Shown piece after piece: positions 26,482-33,854 of a stretch of 64,000 bases of DNA. The notes below the pieces were generated by a model that was not told the DNA's origin, searched no databases, and worked only from the letters and a program-made list of their open reading frames with translations. Every line of letters begins with the position of its first letter. Within the stretch, counting starts at the first letter, position 1. Source of the DNA: Allofournierella_A excrementavium (lineage in GTDB: Bacteria; Bacillota; Clostridia; Oscillospirales; Ruminococcaceae); assembly GCA_019120375.1 (NCBI GenBank), contig DWVE01000056.1:8034-72033 (forward strand), given 5' to 3'. Made by a program: the position numbers and the translations under genes.

Positions 26482-27645
26482 ATGTATACCATCAAAACAC
26501 TGAACAACATCGCCCCCGCGGGGCTGGCAAAGCTGGGCCCGGCCCAATTCAAAGTGGATAACGAGGCCGACGCGCCCCAGGGCATTCTGGTGCGCAGCGC
26601 CAAGATGCACGAGATGGAGCTGCCCGAGAGCCTGCTGGCCATCGGCCGCGCGGGCGCGGGCGTGAACAACATCCCGGTGGAAAAATGCAGCGAGGCGGGC
26701 GTGGTGGTGTTCAACACCCCCGGCGCAAACGCCGGCGGCGTTGCCGAGCTGACCATCGGCGGCCTGGTGCTGGCCAGCCGCAACCTGCTGCCCGCCATGG
26801 AGTGGGCCCAGGGCCTTGCCGGTGAGGGCGACGCGGTGCCCGCCCTGGTGGAGAAGGGCAAGAGCCAGTTCGTGGGCCCGGAGCTTGCGGGCAAAAAGCT
26901 GGGCGTGGTGGGCCTTGGCGCCATCGGCGTGAAGGTGGCCAACGCGGCGGTGCATCTGGGCATGGAGGTCTTTGGCTACGACCCCTACATCTCGGTGCAG
27001 GCGGCCTGGAACCTGAGCCGCGGCGTGCGCCACAGCGTGAGCCTGACCGAGCTGGTGGCCCAGTGCGACTACATCACCCTGCATCTGCCCGCCAACGCCC
27101 AGACCAAGGGCTTCATGAACGCCGGGGTGTTCCGGGCCTGCAAGCCGGGGCTGCGCCTGCTGAACTTCGCCCGGGGCGAGCTGGTGAACAACGCCGACCT
27201 GCTGGCAGCCCTGGCCGAGGGCCAGCTGGCCGCCTATGTCACCGACTTCCCCGCCGCCGAGCTGCTGGGGGTGCCGGGCGTGACCTGCATCCCCCATCTG
27301 GGCGCTTCCACCCCCGAGAGCGAGGAGAACTGCGCCGTGATGGCTGCCAGCCAGCTGGCGGACTACCTGCTGAACGGCAATATCGTGAACAGCGTGAACA
27401 TGCCGGAAGTGGTGCAGGCAAGGGCCGCGGGCAAGCGGGTGTGCGTCATCCACAAGAACGAGCCCGGCCTCATCAGCGCCATCACCGCCGTCATCACCCA
27501 GAGCAAGCTGAACATCGAGAACATGGTGAACAAGAGCAAAAAAGAAATGGCCTACACCATGCTGGACGTGACCGGCGGCATGGACGCCGCCCTGGCCGAC
27601 CAGCTGGCCGCCATCCCCTCGGTCATCCGGGTGCGGGTGCTGTGA
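26482..27645 (+). CDS. serA: D-3-phosphoglycerate dehydrogenase
   Basis: First enzyme of serine synthesis, oxidising 3-phosphoglycerate with NAD+; 387 aa, the short-type enzyme with a C-terminal ACT domain. Nucleotide loop G-L-G-A-I-G at about 147-152; catalytic Arg in N-F-A-R-G-E-L, and His in I-P-H-L-G-A-S-T. The ACT domain begins near V-C-V-I-H-K-N-E-P-G-L-I. ATG 26482 is chosen because AAGGAG (26466-26471) is 10 bases away; the in-frame ATG at 26473 is only one base from it. A 12-base direct repeat inside the gene (27223 and 27601) marks the deletion ends in the shortened copy near 29.9 kb. Confidence 0.95.
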   Translation: MYTIKTLNNIAPAGLAKLGPAQFKVDNEADAPQGILVRSAKMHEMELPESLLAIGRAGAGVNNIPVEKCSEAGVVVFNTPGANAGGVAELTIGGLVLASRNLLPAMEWAQGLAGEGDAVPALVEKGKSQFVGPELAGKKLGVVGLGAIGVKVANAAVHLGMEVFGYDPYISVQAAWNLSRGVRHSVSLTELVAQCDYITLHLPANAQTKGFMNAGVFRACKPGLRLLNFARGELVNNADLLAALAEGQLAAYVTDFPAAELLGVPGVTCIPHLGASTPESEENCAVMAASQLADYLLNGNIVNSVNMPEVVQARAAGKRVCVIHKNEPGLISAITAVITQSKLNIENMVNKSKKEMAYTMLDVTGGMDAALADQLAAIPSVIRVRVL

Positions 27646-27682
27646 GATAGCTTCTTCTTTTCTCCCCATAGCGCAAGAAAAA

Positions 27683-27726
27683 GCGCCCCCGGACCGTTCG
27701 GTCCGGGGGCGCGCTGCTTTTCTTTT
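27683..27726. terminator. Terminator between serA and the patatin gene
   Basis: Stem GCGCCCCCGGACC (27683-27695) / GGTCCGGGGGCGC (27700-27712), with T-rich sequence to the right and AAAAA to the left, so it can serve both converging genes. Confidence 0.8.
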
Positions 27727-28588
27727 ATTCCAGGCCCAGGAACGCCTTCATGGCGGGCAGGGCCGCCTCGGCGGCGGCGCGGCCCCGGTGATAGAGGGCG
27801 TCCAGTTTTTCCACGCTGCGCTCGGCGCGGCTCACCGTCACCGGGCCGTCCGGCCGGATGACAAAGATCTCGCCCGCCTCTTCCAGCCGGTCGATCTCGT
27901 CCATCCGCTGGTTATAGCGCTCGGGGCCGGTGAGGCAGGCCTCCAGAAGCTCCGGGTGCGCGCCGTAGCGCCGGCGATAGAGCCGCCGCACCACCCGGTG
28001 CTGGCCGCCCTTGCGAAAGCCCGCCTGCCGCGTGAGCACCAGCACCGTTTTGCCGCAGGGCACCGGCAGCTCGGCGGGCAGGGGCACCGGGTCGGCCACG
28101 CCGCCGTCCAGGCAGACATCCCGTCCCACCTTGACCATCCGGCCCATCAGGGGCAGGCTGGCGGAGGCGCGCACCGCGTCCATGAAGTCGATGCCGGGCT
28201 GGTTCTTCTCAAAAAACACCGGGCCGCCGGTGCGGCAGTCGGTGGCCACCGCCCACAGCTTCTGGGGCGAGGAATAGAGGGTGTCGAAGTCCAGGGGGTT
28301 GAGAGTCTCGCTCACCTCGCCCAGCAGGAAATCGAAGTTGAAATAGCTGAAATCCTTGATGAGGTGGCTCGCGCCCATGTACCGCGGGTCGTTCACATAG
28401 TCCAGGTTCACCGCCCGGCTGCGCCCCGGCTGGTGAGACACATAGTTCACGCCGTTGAGCGCCCCGGCGGAAACGCCCGCCACCTGGGGAAAATACAGGT
28501 CGTTCTCCATGAACACGTCCAGCACGCCCGAGGTGAACAGGCCCCGCATGGCGCCCCCTTCCAGAATGAGGGTGGTGTTTTCTTCCAT
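27725..28588 (-). CDS. Patatin-like phospholipase
   Basis: 287-aa cytoplasmic esterase of the patatin/RssA family. The Ser-Asp dyad is visible: oxyanion loop G-G-A-M-R-G (14-19), nucleophile elbow G-V-S-A-G-A near residue 40 and D-G-G-V-A-D around residue 160. No signal peptide, so acyl-lipid hydrolysis inside the cell is likely; the substrate is unknown. AAGGAG lies before the ATG. The last part of the gene also occurs in the mosaic copy at 30.05-30.1 kb. Confidence 0.9.
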   Translation of the reverse strand: MEENTTLILEGGAMRGLFTSGVLDVFMENDLYFPQVAGVSAGALNGVNYVSHQPGRSRAVNLDYVNDPRYMGASHLIKDFSYFNFDFLLGEVSETLNPLDFDTLYSSPQKLWAVATDCRTGGPVFFEKNQPGIDFMDAVRASASLPLMGRMVKVGRDVCLDGGVADPVPLPAELPVPCGKTVLVLTRQAGFRKGGQHRVVRRLYRRRYGAHPELLEACLTGPERYNQRMDEIDRLEEAGEIFVIRPDGPVTVSRAERSVEKLDALYHRGRAAAEAALPAMKAFLGLE

Positions 28589-28628
28589 CTTCCGCACGCT
28601 CCTTTTGCCGTTTTCTGTCACTGCTCCT

Positions 28629-28659
28629 ATTATACTCCCCCATCGCCGCCCCGTCACAA
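28629..28659 (-). promoter_or_regulatory. Candidate promoter of the patatin gene
   Basis: Minus-strand -10 TATAAT (28634-28629) with TTGTGA (28659-28654) at a long 19-base spacing. Confidence 0.5.
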
Positions 28660-28684
28660 AACAATTTGTAAAGTTTTTTGGACG

Positions 28685-28713
28685 AAAAAAAGGCCGCGCT
28701 GAAAAGCGCGGCC
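28685..28713 (-). terminator. Terminator of the 28.7-29.5 kb lipoprotein gene
   Basis: Stem GGCCGCGC / GCGCGGCC with seven A on the left (T run for minus transcripts). The same stem sequence recurs at 29651 and 32109. Confidence 0.8.
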
Positions 28714-28726
28714 CGGAAAAGGCGGG

Positions 28727-29545
28727 TCAGGCCGGGATGTCGGTGCCGAAGCGGAAGAACACGGTGGTGTCCGCCGCGACGCTTTCGTCGTTCAGCAGGT
28801 CCATGGCGTAATACTCGCTCTCGTCGATCTCCTCGTTGTAGGTGGAGAGGTCATAGCTCACCTTGTCGGTGGCGCAGTAGACCAGGCCGTCGTAAGCCTT
28901 GGGCACCTCGAAGGTGATGGTCTGATCGCAGAAGCGGAACACCTCCACACCGTCCGGAGACTCCCAGTGCCAGCGCACGTCCTTGCTGTAATACAGATCG
29001 TAGGAGACGCCGTCCACCTCCACGGTGGTGGTGTAATCGTAGGTCGTGTCGTCGGTGGTGCTGCGGGTGGGCAGCGCGCGGCCGGTGTACAGGTCATAGA
29101 ACCCGCTGTGGTAGCTCAGGTTTTCGTCCAGGCCGCCCTGCTCGTTGTATTCAAAGCCGGAGCAGGTGACCGATACATACAGAATGACCTTTTTGTAGCC
29201 CTCCTTTTCGCTGTCGGCCACCACCGCATGGGCCGTGCCCTTGGCGGAAACCGGGCGCTGGATGGTGCTGTCCTCCATGTCGTAGGCGATCGCGTGCACC
29301 TCGAAGTTCGAGGGCTCGTCCAGCACAGGGATGCCGTTGGCGTCAAAATAGCTCTCCCCCGTCGGGGCGGGCACGCTTACGGGCGCGCTTTCCGGCTGGG
29401 AAGCGGACGCCGGCTGAGACGCGCTTTCCGGCTGGGACACGCTGGCCGGCTGAGACACGGACTGGGACGCGGACGGGGGCTCGCCGCAGCCCGCGAGGGA
29501 AAGGGCCATCGCCGCAGCGAGGGCCAGTGCCATAGCTTGTTTCAT
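28727..29545 (-). CDS. Lipoprotein of unknown function with S-Q-P repeat linker
   Basis: 272-aa secreted lipoprotein: signal peptide with lipobox L-A-G-C (Cys20), then a spacer of short repeats (S-V-S-Q-P, S-A-S-Q-P with E/A alternation) to about residue 60, then a mainly polar domain rich in Tyr, Thr and Asp. I do not recognise the domain. AGGAGGA lies before the ATG. Its -35 box lies inside the roughly 160-base segment shared with the 32.1 kb region, so the duplication joint may have supplied its promoter. Confidence 0.65.
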   Translation of the reverse strand: MKQAMALALAAAMALSLAGCGEPPSASQSVSQPASVSQPESASQPASASQPESAPVSVPAPTGESYFDANGIPVLDEPSNFEVHAIAYDMEDSTIQRPVSAKGTAHAVVADSEKEGYKKVILYVSVTCSGFEYNEQGGLDENLSYHSGFYDLYTGRALPTRSTTDDTTYDYTTTVEVDGVSYDLYYSKDVRWHWESPDGVEVFRFCDQTITFEVPKAYDGLVYCATDKVSYDLSTYNEEIDESEYYAMDLLNDESVAADTTVFFRFGTDIPA

Positions 29546-29606
29546 CTTTAAAAATCCTCCTCACTTTGCGCCGGGGCGAGGCGTCCCGGTGGGTTCTACC
29601 ATCATC

Positions 29607-29635
29607 GTTATACCATCGGACGTCGAAAAATGCAA
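29607..29635 (-). promoter_or_regulatory. Promoter of the 28.7-29.5 kb lipoprotein gene
   Basis: Minus strand: TTGCAT (29635-29630), 17-base spacer, TATAAC (29612-29607) with an upstream TG. The -35 lies in duplicated sequence. Confidence 0.6.
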
Positions 29636-29779
29636 GGTGCAAAAGAAAAAGGCCGCGCGTTCTGCGCGGCCCGGCGAAAGCGGCTGCCCGTTCAGCGGTA
29701 ATAACGGCCGATGGCCTTGTCCAGGTCCAGCACCGCCTGCTGAGCGCCCCGGCCCACCTTCTTCGCCATCTTCTTCACC
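29617..29779 (-). pseudogene. Truncated duplicate of the 32.1 kb small membrane-protein gene (3' part and terminator)
   Basis: About 160 bases nearly identical to 32075-32234: flanking sequence, the GGCCGCGC terminator stem (29651-29671) and the last roughly 28 codons of the 63-aa protein (ending K-A-I-G-R-Y-Y-R, stop at about 29692). At 29775-29779 the sequence switches into a serA fragment within the shared bases TCACC. The 5' half, with the membrane helix and start site, is missing. Confidence 0.8.
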
Positions 29780-29967
29780 CTGCATCTGCCCGCCAACGCC
29801 CAGACCAAGGGCTTCATGAACGCGGGGGTGTTCCGCGCCTGCAAGCCGGGGCTGCGCCTGTTGAACTTTGCCCGCGGCGAGCTGGTGAACAACGCCGACC
29901 TGCTGGCAGCCCTGGCCGAGGGCCAGCTGGCCGCCATCCCCTCGGTCATCCGGGTGCGGGTGCTGTG
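29775..29967 (+). pseudogene. serA fragment with internal deletion
   Basis: 29775-29935 copies serA 27074-27234, then jumps to 27613 and runs through the serA stop. The 378-base (126-codon) loss lies exactly between two CAGCTGGCCGCC repeats present in serA. In the first 161 bases five substitutions occur and all are synonymous. There is no 5' half and no start, so it is not expressed as an enzyme. Confidence 0.88.
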
Positions 29968-30007
29968 AGGCAGCTTCTTCTTTCTCCCCATCGCGCAGGC
30001 AAAAGCG

Positions 30008-30050
30008 CCCCCGGGCCCTTCGGCCCGGGGGCGCTGCGTTTCGTTTTTTA
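30008..30050. terminator. Duplicated serA-type terminator
   Basis: GCGCCCCCGGGCC-type stem around TTC, copied from the serA terminator with compensating stem changes (GGACC/GGTCC became GGGCC/GGCCC). It still has a T-rich right flank. Confidence 0.65.
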
Positions 30051-30141
30051 TTCCAGGCCCAAAAACGCCTTCATGTCGGGCAGGGCCGCCCCGGCGGCGG
30101 CGCGTCGCAAAACGATTTGTAAAGTTTTTGAATAAAAAGGC
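30050..30141 (-). pseudogene. Patatin gene remnant
   Basis: 30050-30104 copies the last codons of the patatin gene (27727-27781); 30105-30141 then matches sequence upstream of that gene (28654-28691). About 870 bases of the gene body are therefore missing. The rest of the gap to 30227 shows nothing recognisable. Confidence 0.75.
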
Positions 30142-30227
30142 AGATCGGGGCGGGATTCCGGTCATTGGGGCAGGCGGTTTTCTTTGCCGTGAATGATGGA
30201 CAGATAAGATGTATCTATTCCAGGATG

Positions 30228-31409
30228 TTAGCCGGAACGAGAATAAGCCTGATGATGCACCATGACATCGTCCAGGATGCCTGAATCATCAAAGCCAAGT
30301 TTCCAATAGGCCGGGTCGGCAGGGTCGTTCATTTCGTATGTCAAGCTATATCCGCCATACGTTGCCTCAAAGCTATCGCTTGGTTGGCCATACAGCGCTA
30401 ACACATCTTCTCTGGCAGACCATCCCAGCATCAACCCGCCGGGAAGGCGCAGCTCTGTGCCGGAAAAGTCGTAGTTGCCATAGATCACATGGATCCCTCC
30501 CACCGTGCTCTCGGCGACGGGGATCGCGCTTTCGGTGGTGTTGAAGACGCAGGCGCTGACAGTCTGTTCGCGGTCGTTGGTCAGCGAGACCCATTCCCAT
30601 TCATAGGACGCATACGGGCCTTCCCCGCCAGCCAGAGAAAGCCCAGCATCCTCCACGGAAATCTCCCACCCATCGTCAAGAAAGTCCGCAAGAGGGACCG
30701 GTAATGTATAAACCGTGTCATTGATCTGGATGGAGAAACTTTCCCAATCGCCCGAAAGCTCGGGGGATGTCTGGTACAATTCGGCCTCCGGCGCGTCGAG
30801 TTCTGTCATAAATTCGAGCGTCATCAAGGTAGCGGTGTGCGGCAGGTAGGTGACTTTCGCAAACAGATCAAAGTCGTTCTCGCTCCACAGTGCGCGCCCC
30901 TCCTCGTACCTCTTTTCGCTGATATCGAAGGAATGGCGTTCGCCGGCCATATCTACGCCGCGCAAATAATAGGAGTCTGAGCCATAGTCTCCGATCCCCC
31001 TCTCGAAATCGAATTCCAGCCGCTCCAAATAGGCGGTTTCCGGATGCTTGAGATAGGGGATGTCCAAAACGAGCGGCCGGACAAGGAAAAAAGCGGCGGC
31101 GGCACAAAGTATGACCGCAGCAGCCCTTCCGGCTTTTTGTTTGGGCGAAGCCTTTGACCGAACAAGTTTTACGGCGAAGGCAAGGGAGGCGATCGCCGCC
31201 AGCAGGCCCAGGCAGCCGTTGATGATCCCCTTCTGCATAAACCCCGTGGCCCCGATGGCAAGGGCGTCGGAATGAACGAACCAGTCCAATGCCCCGACGA
31301 GGGCGGCTGGCAGAAAAACAATGGCTGCAAGAAACAAAGCAAATAGCGCGATCTCCGTTTTTCCTGCTTCGTTACCGGATGCTTTTTTATCCGTTCTGTT
31401 ATCTTCCAT
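30228..31409 (-). CDS. Unknown membrane-anchored protein
   Basis: 393 aa, no family recognised. Three hydrophobic spans near the N-terminus (about 20-42, 60-80, 95-112) precede a polar, mostly beta-like region of about 270 residues with many Tyr, Asp and Glu, probably extracellular. The last 100 residues (G-G-I-H-V-I-Y-G-N-Y-D-F and L-G-F-D-D-S-G-I-L-D) look like a separate domain. The region is clearly AT-richer than its neighbours, suggesting acquisition. The ribosome site is weak (AAGAGAAAG). It lies 27 bases after the PH-like gene. Confidence 0.6.
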   Translation of the reverse strand: MEDNRTDKKASGNEAGKTEIALFALFLAAIVFLPAALVGALDWFVHSDALAIGATGFMQKGIINGCLGLLAAIASLAFAVKLVRSKASPKQKAGRAAAVILCAAAAFFLVRPLVLDIPYLKHPETAYLERLEFDFERGIGDYGSDSYYLRGVDMAGERHSFDISEKRYEEGRALWSENDFDLFAKVTYLPHTATLMTLEFMTELDAPEAELYQTSPELSGDWESFSIQINDTVYTLPVPLADFLDDGWEISVEDAGLSLAGGEGPYASYEWEWVSLTNDREQTVSACVFNTTESAIPVAESTVGGIHVIYGNYDFSGTELRLPGGLMLGWSAREDVLALYGQPSDSFEATYGGYSLTYEMNDPADPAYWKLGFDDSGILDDVMVHHQAYSRSG

Positions 31410-31436
31410 ATGATTTGTCTTTCTCTTTTATGGAAG

Positions 31437-31859
31437 TCAATGCTTCAAATGTTCCAGCGCTTCACAAATCACGCGCATCCCCTGCTTTTGATCTTTGATT
31501 TTTGCCGTGATGGTGTTGTTTACAAGGGATAACTTTATTTTTGTCTTTCCGCTTTTCACTTTAATGATCCGTTGGGAAGGCATTAATCCTTTTTGTACTT
31601 TTACTTCGTCAAGCTGTTCAAGCGAAAGCAGGATTTTTCCATGGATGTGGGAGATGTCAAAGGTTTCCAGCACTGCGATAACCAATGTTTTTTCCGTCAC
31701 GCCAACATAACAGGATACATTGCTCAAGGCCCCCAGCGCCAGCATTTCGGCTGTGCCGGACATGAGAGTTCCCCATGCTTTTCCCTGGTACGTTTCCCCT
31801 TCCGGACAAATACCGGCCAGCATTTCGTTCATATCTTTCTCATTCATGAATAAAGCCAT
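31437..31859 (-). CDS. Small PH-like domain protein
   Basis: 140-aa soluble protein. The central part (V-S-C-Y-V-G-V-T-E-K-T-L-V-I-A-V, then I-S-L-E-type strands and K-V-K-S-G-K-T-K-I-K-L) has the strand pattern of a bacterial PH/YokE-like domain, but identification is by pattern only. The start at 31859 is chosen because GAGGTGAG lies 6 bases upstream; the longer frame has no ribosome site. AT-rich like its downstream neighbour, with which it probably forms a two-gene unit. Confidence 0.6.
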   Translation of the reverse strand: MALFMNEKDMNEMLAGICPEGETYQGKAWGTLMSGTAEMLALGALSNVSCYVGVTEKTLVIAVLETFDISHIHGKILLSLEQLDEVKVQKGLMPSQRIIKVKSGKTKIKLSLVNNTITAKIKDQKQGMRVICEALEHLKH

Positions 31860-31911
31860 GAAGCTCACCTCGTTGTTTTGTTCACAAGACCGTGGTTTCT
31901 GTTCCGATTTC

Positions 31912-31920
31912 ATTATAACA
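31912..31920 (-). promoter_or_regulatory. Extended -10 promoter of the PH-like gene
   Basis: Minus-strand TGTTATAAT, a full extended -10 element (TATAAT at 31917-31912), about 55 bases before the start. The rest of the gap to 32146 contains no gene that I can see, only the flank shared with 29.6 kb. Confidence 0.65.
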
Positions 31921-32108
31921 CTTCGCCCATTGCATGGTGTGAAGCCGGGGTAAAGCACTCGTAAATGTTAGGCAAAACTTCCGCGGCTGCCAAACGGCCC
32001 CGCTGTTGGCTATTGATGCCGTTTTATGGGCAGCTGCCAGCCGCCACCGCGCATGCCGCGCCCCCGGCGGGCGCCGGACGTCGAAAAATGCAAGGTGCAA
32101 AAGAAAAA

Positions 32109-32129
32109 GGCCGCGCATTCTGCGCGGCC
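32109..32129 (-). terminator. Terminator of the 63-aa membrane-protein gene
   Basis: GGCCGCGC / GCGCGGCC around ATTCT, with AAAAA to the left (T run in the minus transcript), 18 bases after the stop. Confidence 0.8.
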
Positions 32130-32146
32130 CGGCGGGTGCTGAGGGT

Positions 32147-32338
32147 TCAGCGGTAATAACGGCCGATGGCCTTGTCCAGGTCCAGCACGGCCTGCTGAGC
32201 GCCCCGGCCCACCTTCTTCGCCATCTTCTTCACCTTGCGGCTGTTCTTGGCGGCGGCCATGCCCGCCGCGGCCATGGCGGCGGTGGCGGCCAGCCCGCCG
32301 GCCACCATCATGGTGGTGCGGGTGGTATTCTTGTTCAT
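32147..32338 (-). CDS. Small basic single-span membrane protein
   Basis: 63 aa: Asn/Thr-rich start, one Ala/Met/Gly-rich membrane helix (about residues 9-29), then a strongly basic amphipathic tail (K-N-S-R-K-V-K-K-M-A-K-K-V) ending D-L-D-K-A-I-G-R-Y-Y-R. AAAGGAGGGGC lies upstream of the ATG and a clean terminator follows, so it is very likely a real gene. The helix-plus-basic-tail layout recalls YtxH-like stress proteins, but I cannot assign it. Its 3' half and terminator are duplicated at 29.6-29.8 kb. Confidence 0.75.
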   Translation of the reverse strand: MNKNTTRTTMMVAGGLAATAAMAAAGMAAAKNSRKVKKMAKKVGRGAQQAVLDLDKAIGRYYR

Positions 32339-32448
32339 CCCTTGTGCCCCTCCTTTTTTCTCTGCGCGGCCCGGCGTTTTTCCGGGCCCTGGCGATAGTA
32401 TTCCCCGCAAAATGTTCCCCCATACGTCTTTTTTTGACCCCCCGTTTG

Positions 32449-32457
32449 TGTTACAAT
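32449..32457 (+). promoter_or_regulatory. Extended -10 promoter of pdxK-trmL-degV
   Basis: TGTTACAAT: extended -10 with TACAAT at 32452-32457, 62 bases before the pdxK start. Confidence 0.6.
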
Positions 32458-32518
32458 AGGGGGCAATGATTCTATTTGATTGGTACGGGCCTGCCCCGCG
32501 CCGGGAGGAGTGACCTTT

Positions 32519-33343
32519 TTGCATCTTCAAGCGCCGAAAACTGTTTTGTGCATCCACGATCTGTCCGGCCTGGGCCGCTGCAGCCTGTCGGTGATCGTTC
32601 CCGTGCTGGCCGCCATGGGCTGCCAGCCGGTGGCGCTGCCCACGGCGATTTTTTCCACCCACACCGGCGGGCTTGGCCAGCCGGCGGTGCAGCTGTGCCA
32701 GGGCTACGGCGAGGCCGCCCTGGAGCACTACCGCGCGCTGGGCGTTTCCTTCGACTGCATCTACACCGGGTACTTGGCCAGCGAGGAGGACCAGCATCTG
32801 GCCGCCAAAGCCTTTTATCTGTGGCCCGAGGCCCTCAAAGTGGTGGACCCGGTGATGGCCGACCACGGGCGCTTTTACGCCGGCATGGAGGACAAGCTCG
32901 CCGGCATGCAGGCGCTGTGCCGCTCGGCGGACCTGATTTTGCCCAATCTCACCGAGGCCAGCCTGCTGCTGGGCCGCCCCCTGCCCGAGGGCGAACTGAA
33001 CAACGAGGCCGCCCTGGAACTGGCGGGCAGCCTTTCTTCGCTGTGCCCCCAGGCGGTGGTGACCGGCATCCCCATGGGGCGGCACCTCTCCTGCGCGGGG
33101 GCCGGGCGCTCCAGCTTTGTGGTGCGCCGCCTGAAGCTGGAACGCAGCTATCCCGGCACCGGCGACCTGTTCGCGGCGGTGCTCACCGGGGCGCTGCTAC
33201 GGGGCAACGCCCTCTCCGCCGCCACCGACGCCGCCGCCGGTTTTGTGGCCGATTCCATCGCCGCCACCGACCCGGAGGCCCCCACCGCCCTGGGCGTGTG
33301 GTTCGAGCCGCTGCTGGGCCGGCTGGCCCCCCGGGAGGGATGA
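32519..33343 (+). CDS. pdxK: Pyridoxamine/pyridoxal kinase
   Basis: 274-aa ribokinase-fold enzyme making pyridoxal 5'-phosphate by salvage. N-terminal H-D-L-S-G-L-G-R-C-S (about 14-23), the V-D-P-V-M-A-D-H-G motif and catalytic G-T-G-D-L-F near residue 213 are typical of the PdxK/PdxY group. The start is TTG at 32519, 8 bases after GGGAGGAG; the upstream in-frame codons include the ribosome site itself. trmL starts 4 bases after the stop, so pdxK-trmL-degV form an operon. Confidence 0.9.
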   Translation: MHLQAPKTVLCIHDLSGLGRCSLSVIVPVLAAMGCQPVALPTAIFSTHTGGLGQPAVQLCQGYGEAALEHYRALGVSFDCIYTGYLASEEDQHLAAKAFYLWPEALKVVDPVMADHGRFYAGMEDKLAGMQALCRSADLILPNLTEASLLLGRPLPEGELNNEAALELAGSLSSLCPQAVVTGIPMGRHLSCAGAGRSSFVVRRLKLERSYPGTGDLFAAVLTGALLRGNALSAATDAAAGFVADSIAATDPEAPTALGVWFEPLLGRLAPREG

Positions 33344-33346
33344 GCC

Positions 33347-33844
33347 ATGCCCACCGTGAACATCGTGCTGGTGGAGCCCCAGATCCCCGAGAACACCGGC
33401 AACATCGCCCGCACCTGCGCGGTGACGGGCGCGCGGCTGCACCTGGTGAAGCCCCTGGGTTTTTCGGTGGACGACCGGCATTTAAAGCGCGCCGGGCTTG
33501 ACTACTGGCACCTGCTTGATGTAACATATTACGAGGGGCTCGAGGACTTTTTTGCCCGCAACGAAGGCCCCTTTTATTATTTCACCAGCAAGGGTCCCCG
33601 GCGGCACACCGACGTGGCTTACCCCGACGGCGCCTGCCTGGTCTTTGGCCGGGAGGACGCCGGGCTGCCGGAAGATCTGCTGCACCGCAACCAGCCCTTC
33701 TGCGTGCGCCTGCCCATGCGGCGGGGCGCGCGCTGTCTGAATCTGTCCAATTCTGTGGCGGTGGGCGTTTATGAGGTACTGCGTCAGTGGGATTTTGCGG
33801 ATCTCGAGTCCCGGGGCCAGCTGCGTGACTATCAATGGGAGTGA
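33347..33844 (+). CDS. trmL: tRNA (cytidine/uridine-34 2'-O)-methyltransferase
   Basis: 165-aa SPOUT methyltransferase modifying the wobble base of leucine tRNAs with S-adenosylmethionine. Family motifs: I-V-L-V-E-P-Q-I-P-E-N-T-G-N-I-A-R at the N-terminus, L-V-F-G-R-E-D-A-G-L-P near residue 100 and the trefoil-knot end R-C-L-N-L-S-N-S-V-A-V. Length is standard. A GGGAGG site overlaps the end of pdxK. Confidence 0.94.
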   Translation: MPTVNIVLVEPQIPENTGNIARTCAVTGARLHLVKPLGFSVDDRHLKRAGLDYWHLLDVTYYEGLEDFFARNEGPFYYFTSKGPRRHTDVAYPDGACLVFGREDAGLPEDLLHRNQPFCVRLPMRRGARCLNLSNSVAVGVYEVLRQWDFADLESRGQLRDYQWE

Positions 33845-33854
33845 GAGAGTACCT

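Noticed and set aside
29404..29470. Short tandem repeats as a possible CRISPR or satellite array
   Set aside because: They encode the S-Q-P spacer of a lipoprotein, are irregular in length and lie in frame.
29566..30135. Plus-strand open frame across the mosaic region
   Set aside because: It reads the serA fragment out of frame and spans duplicated pieces of unrelated genes, with no ribosome site. The region is better explained as a scar.
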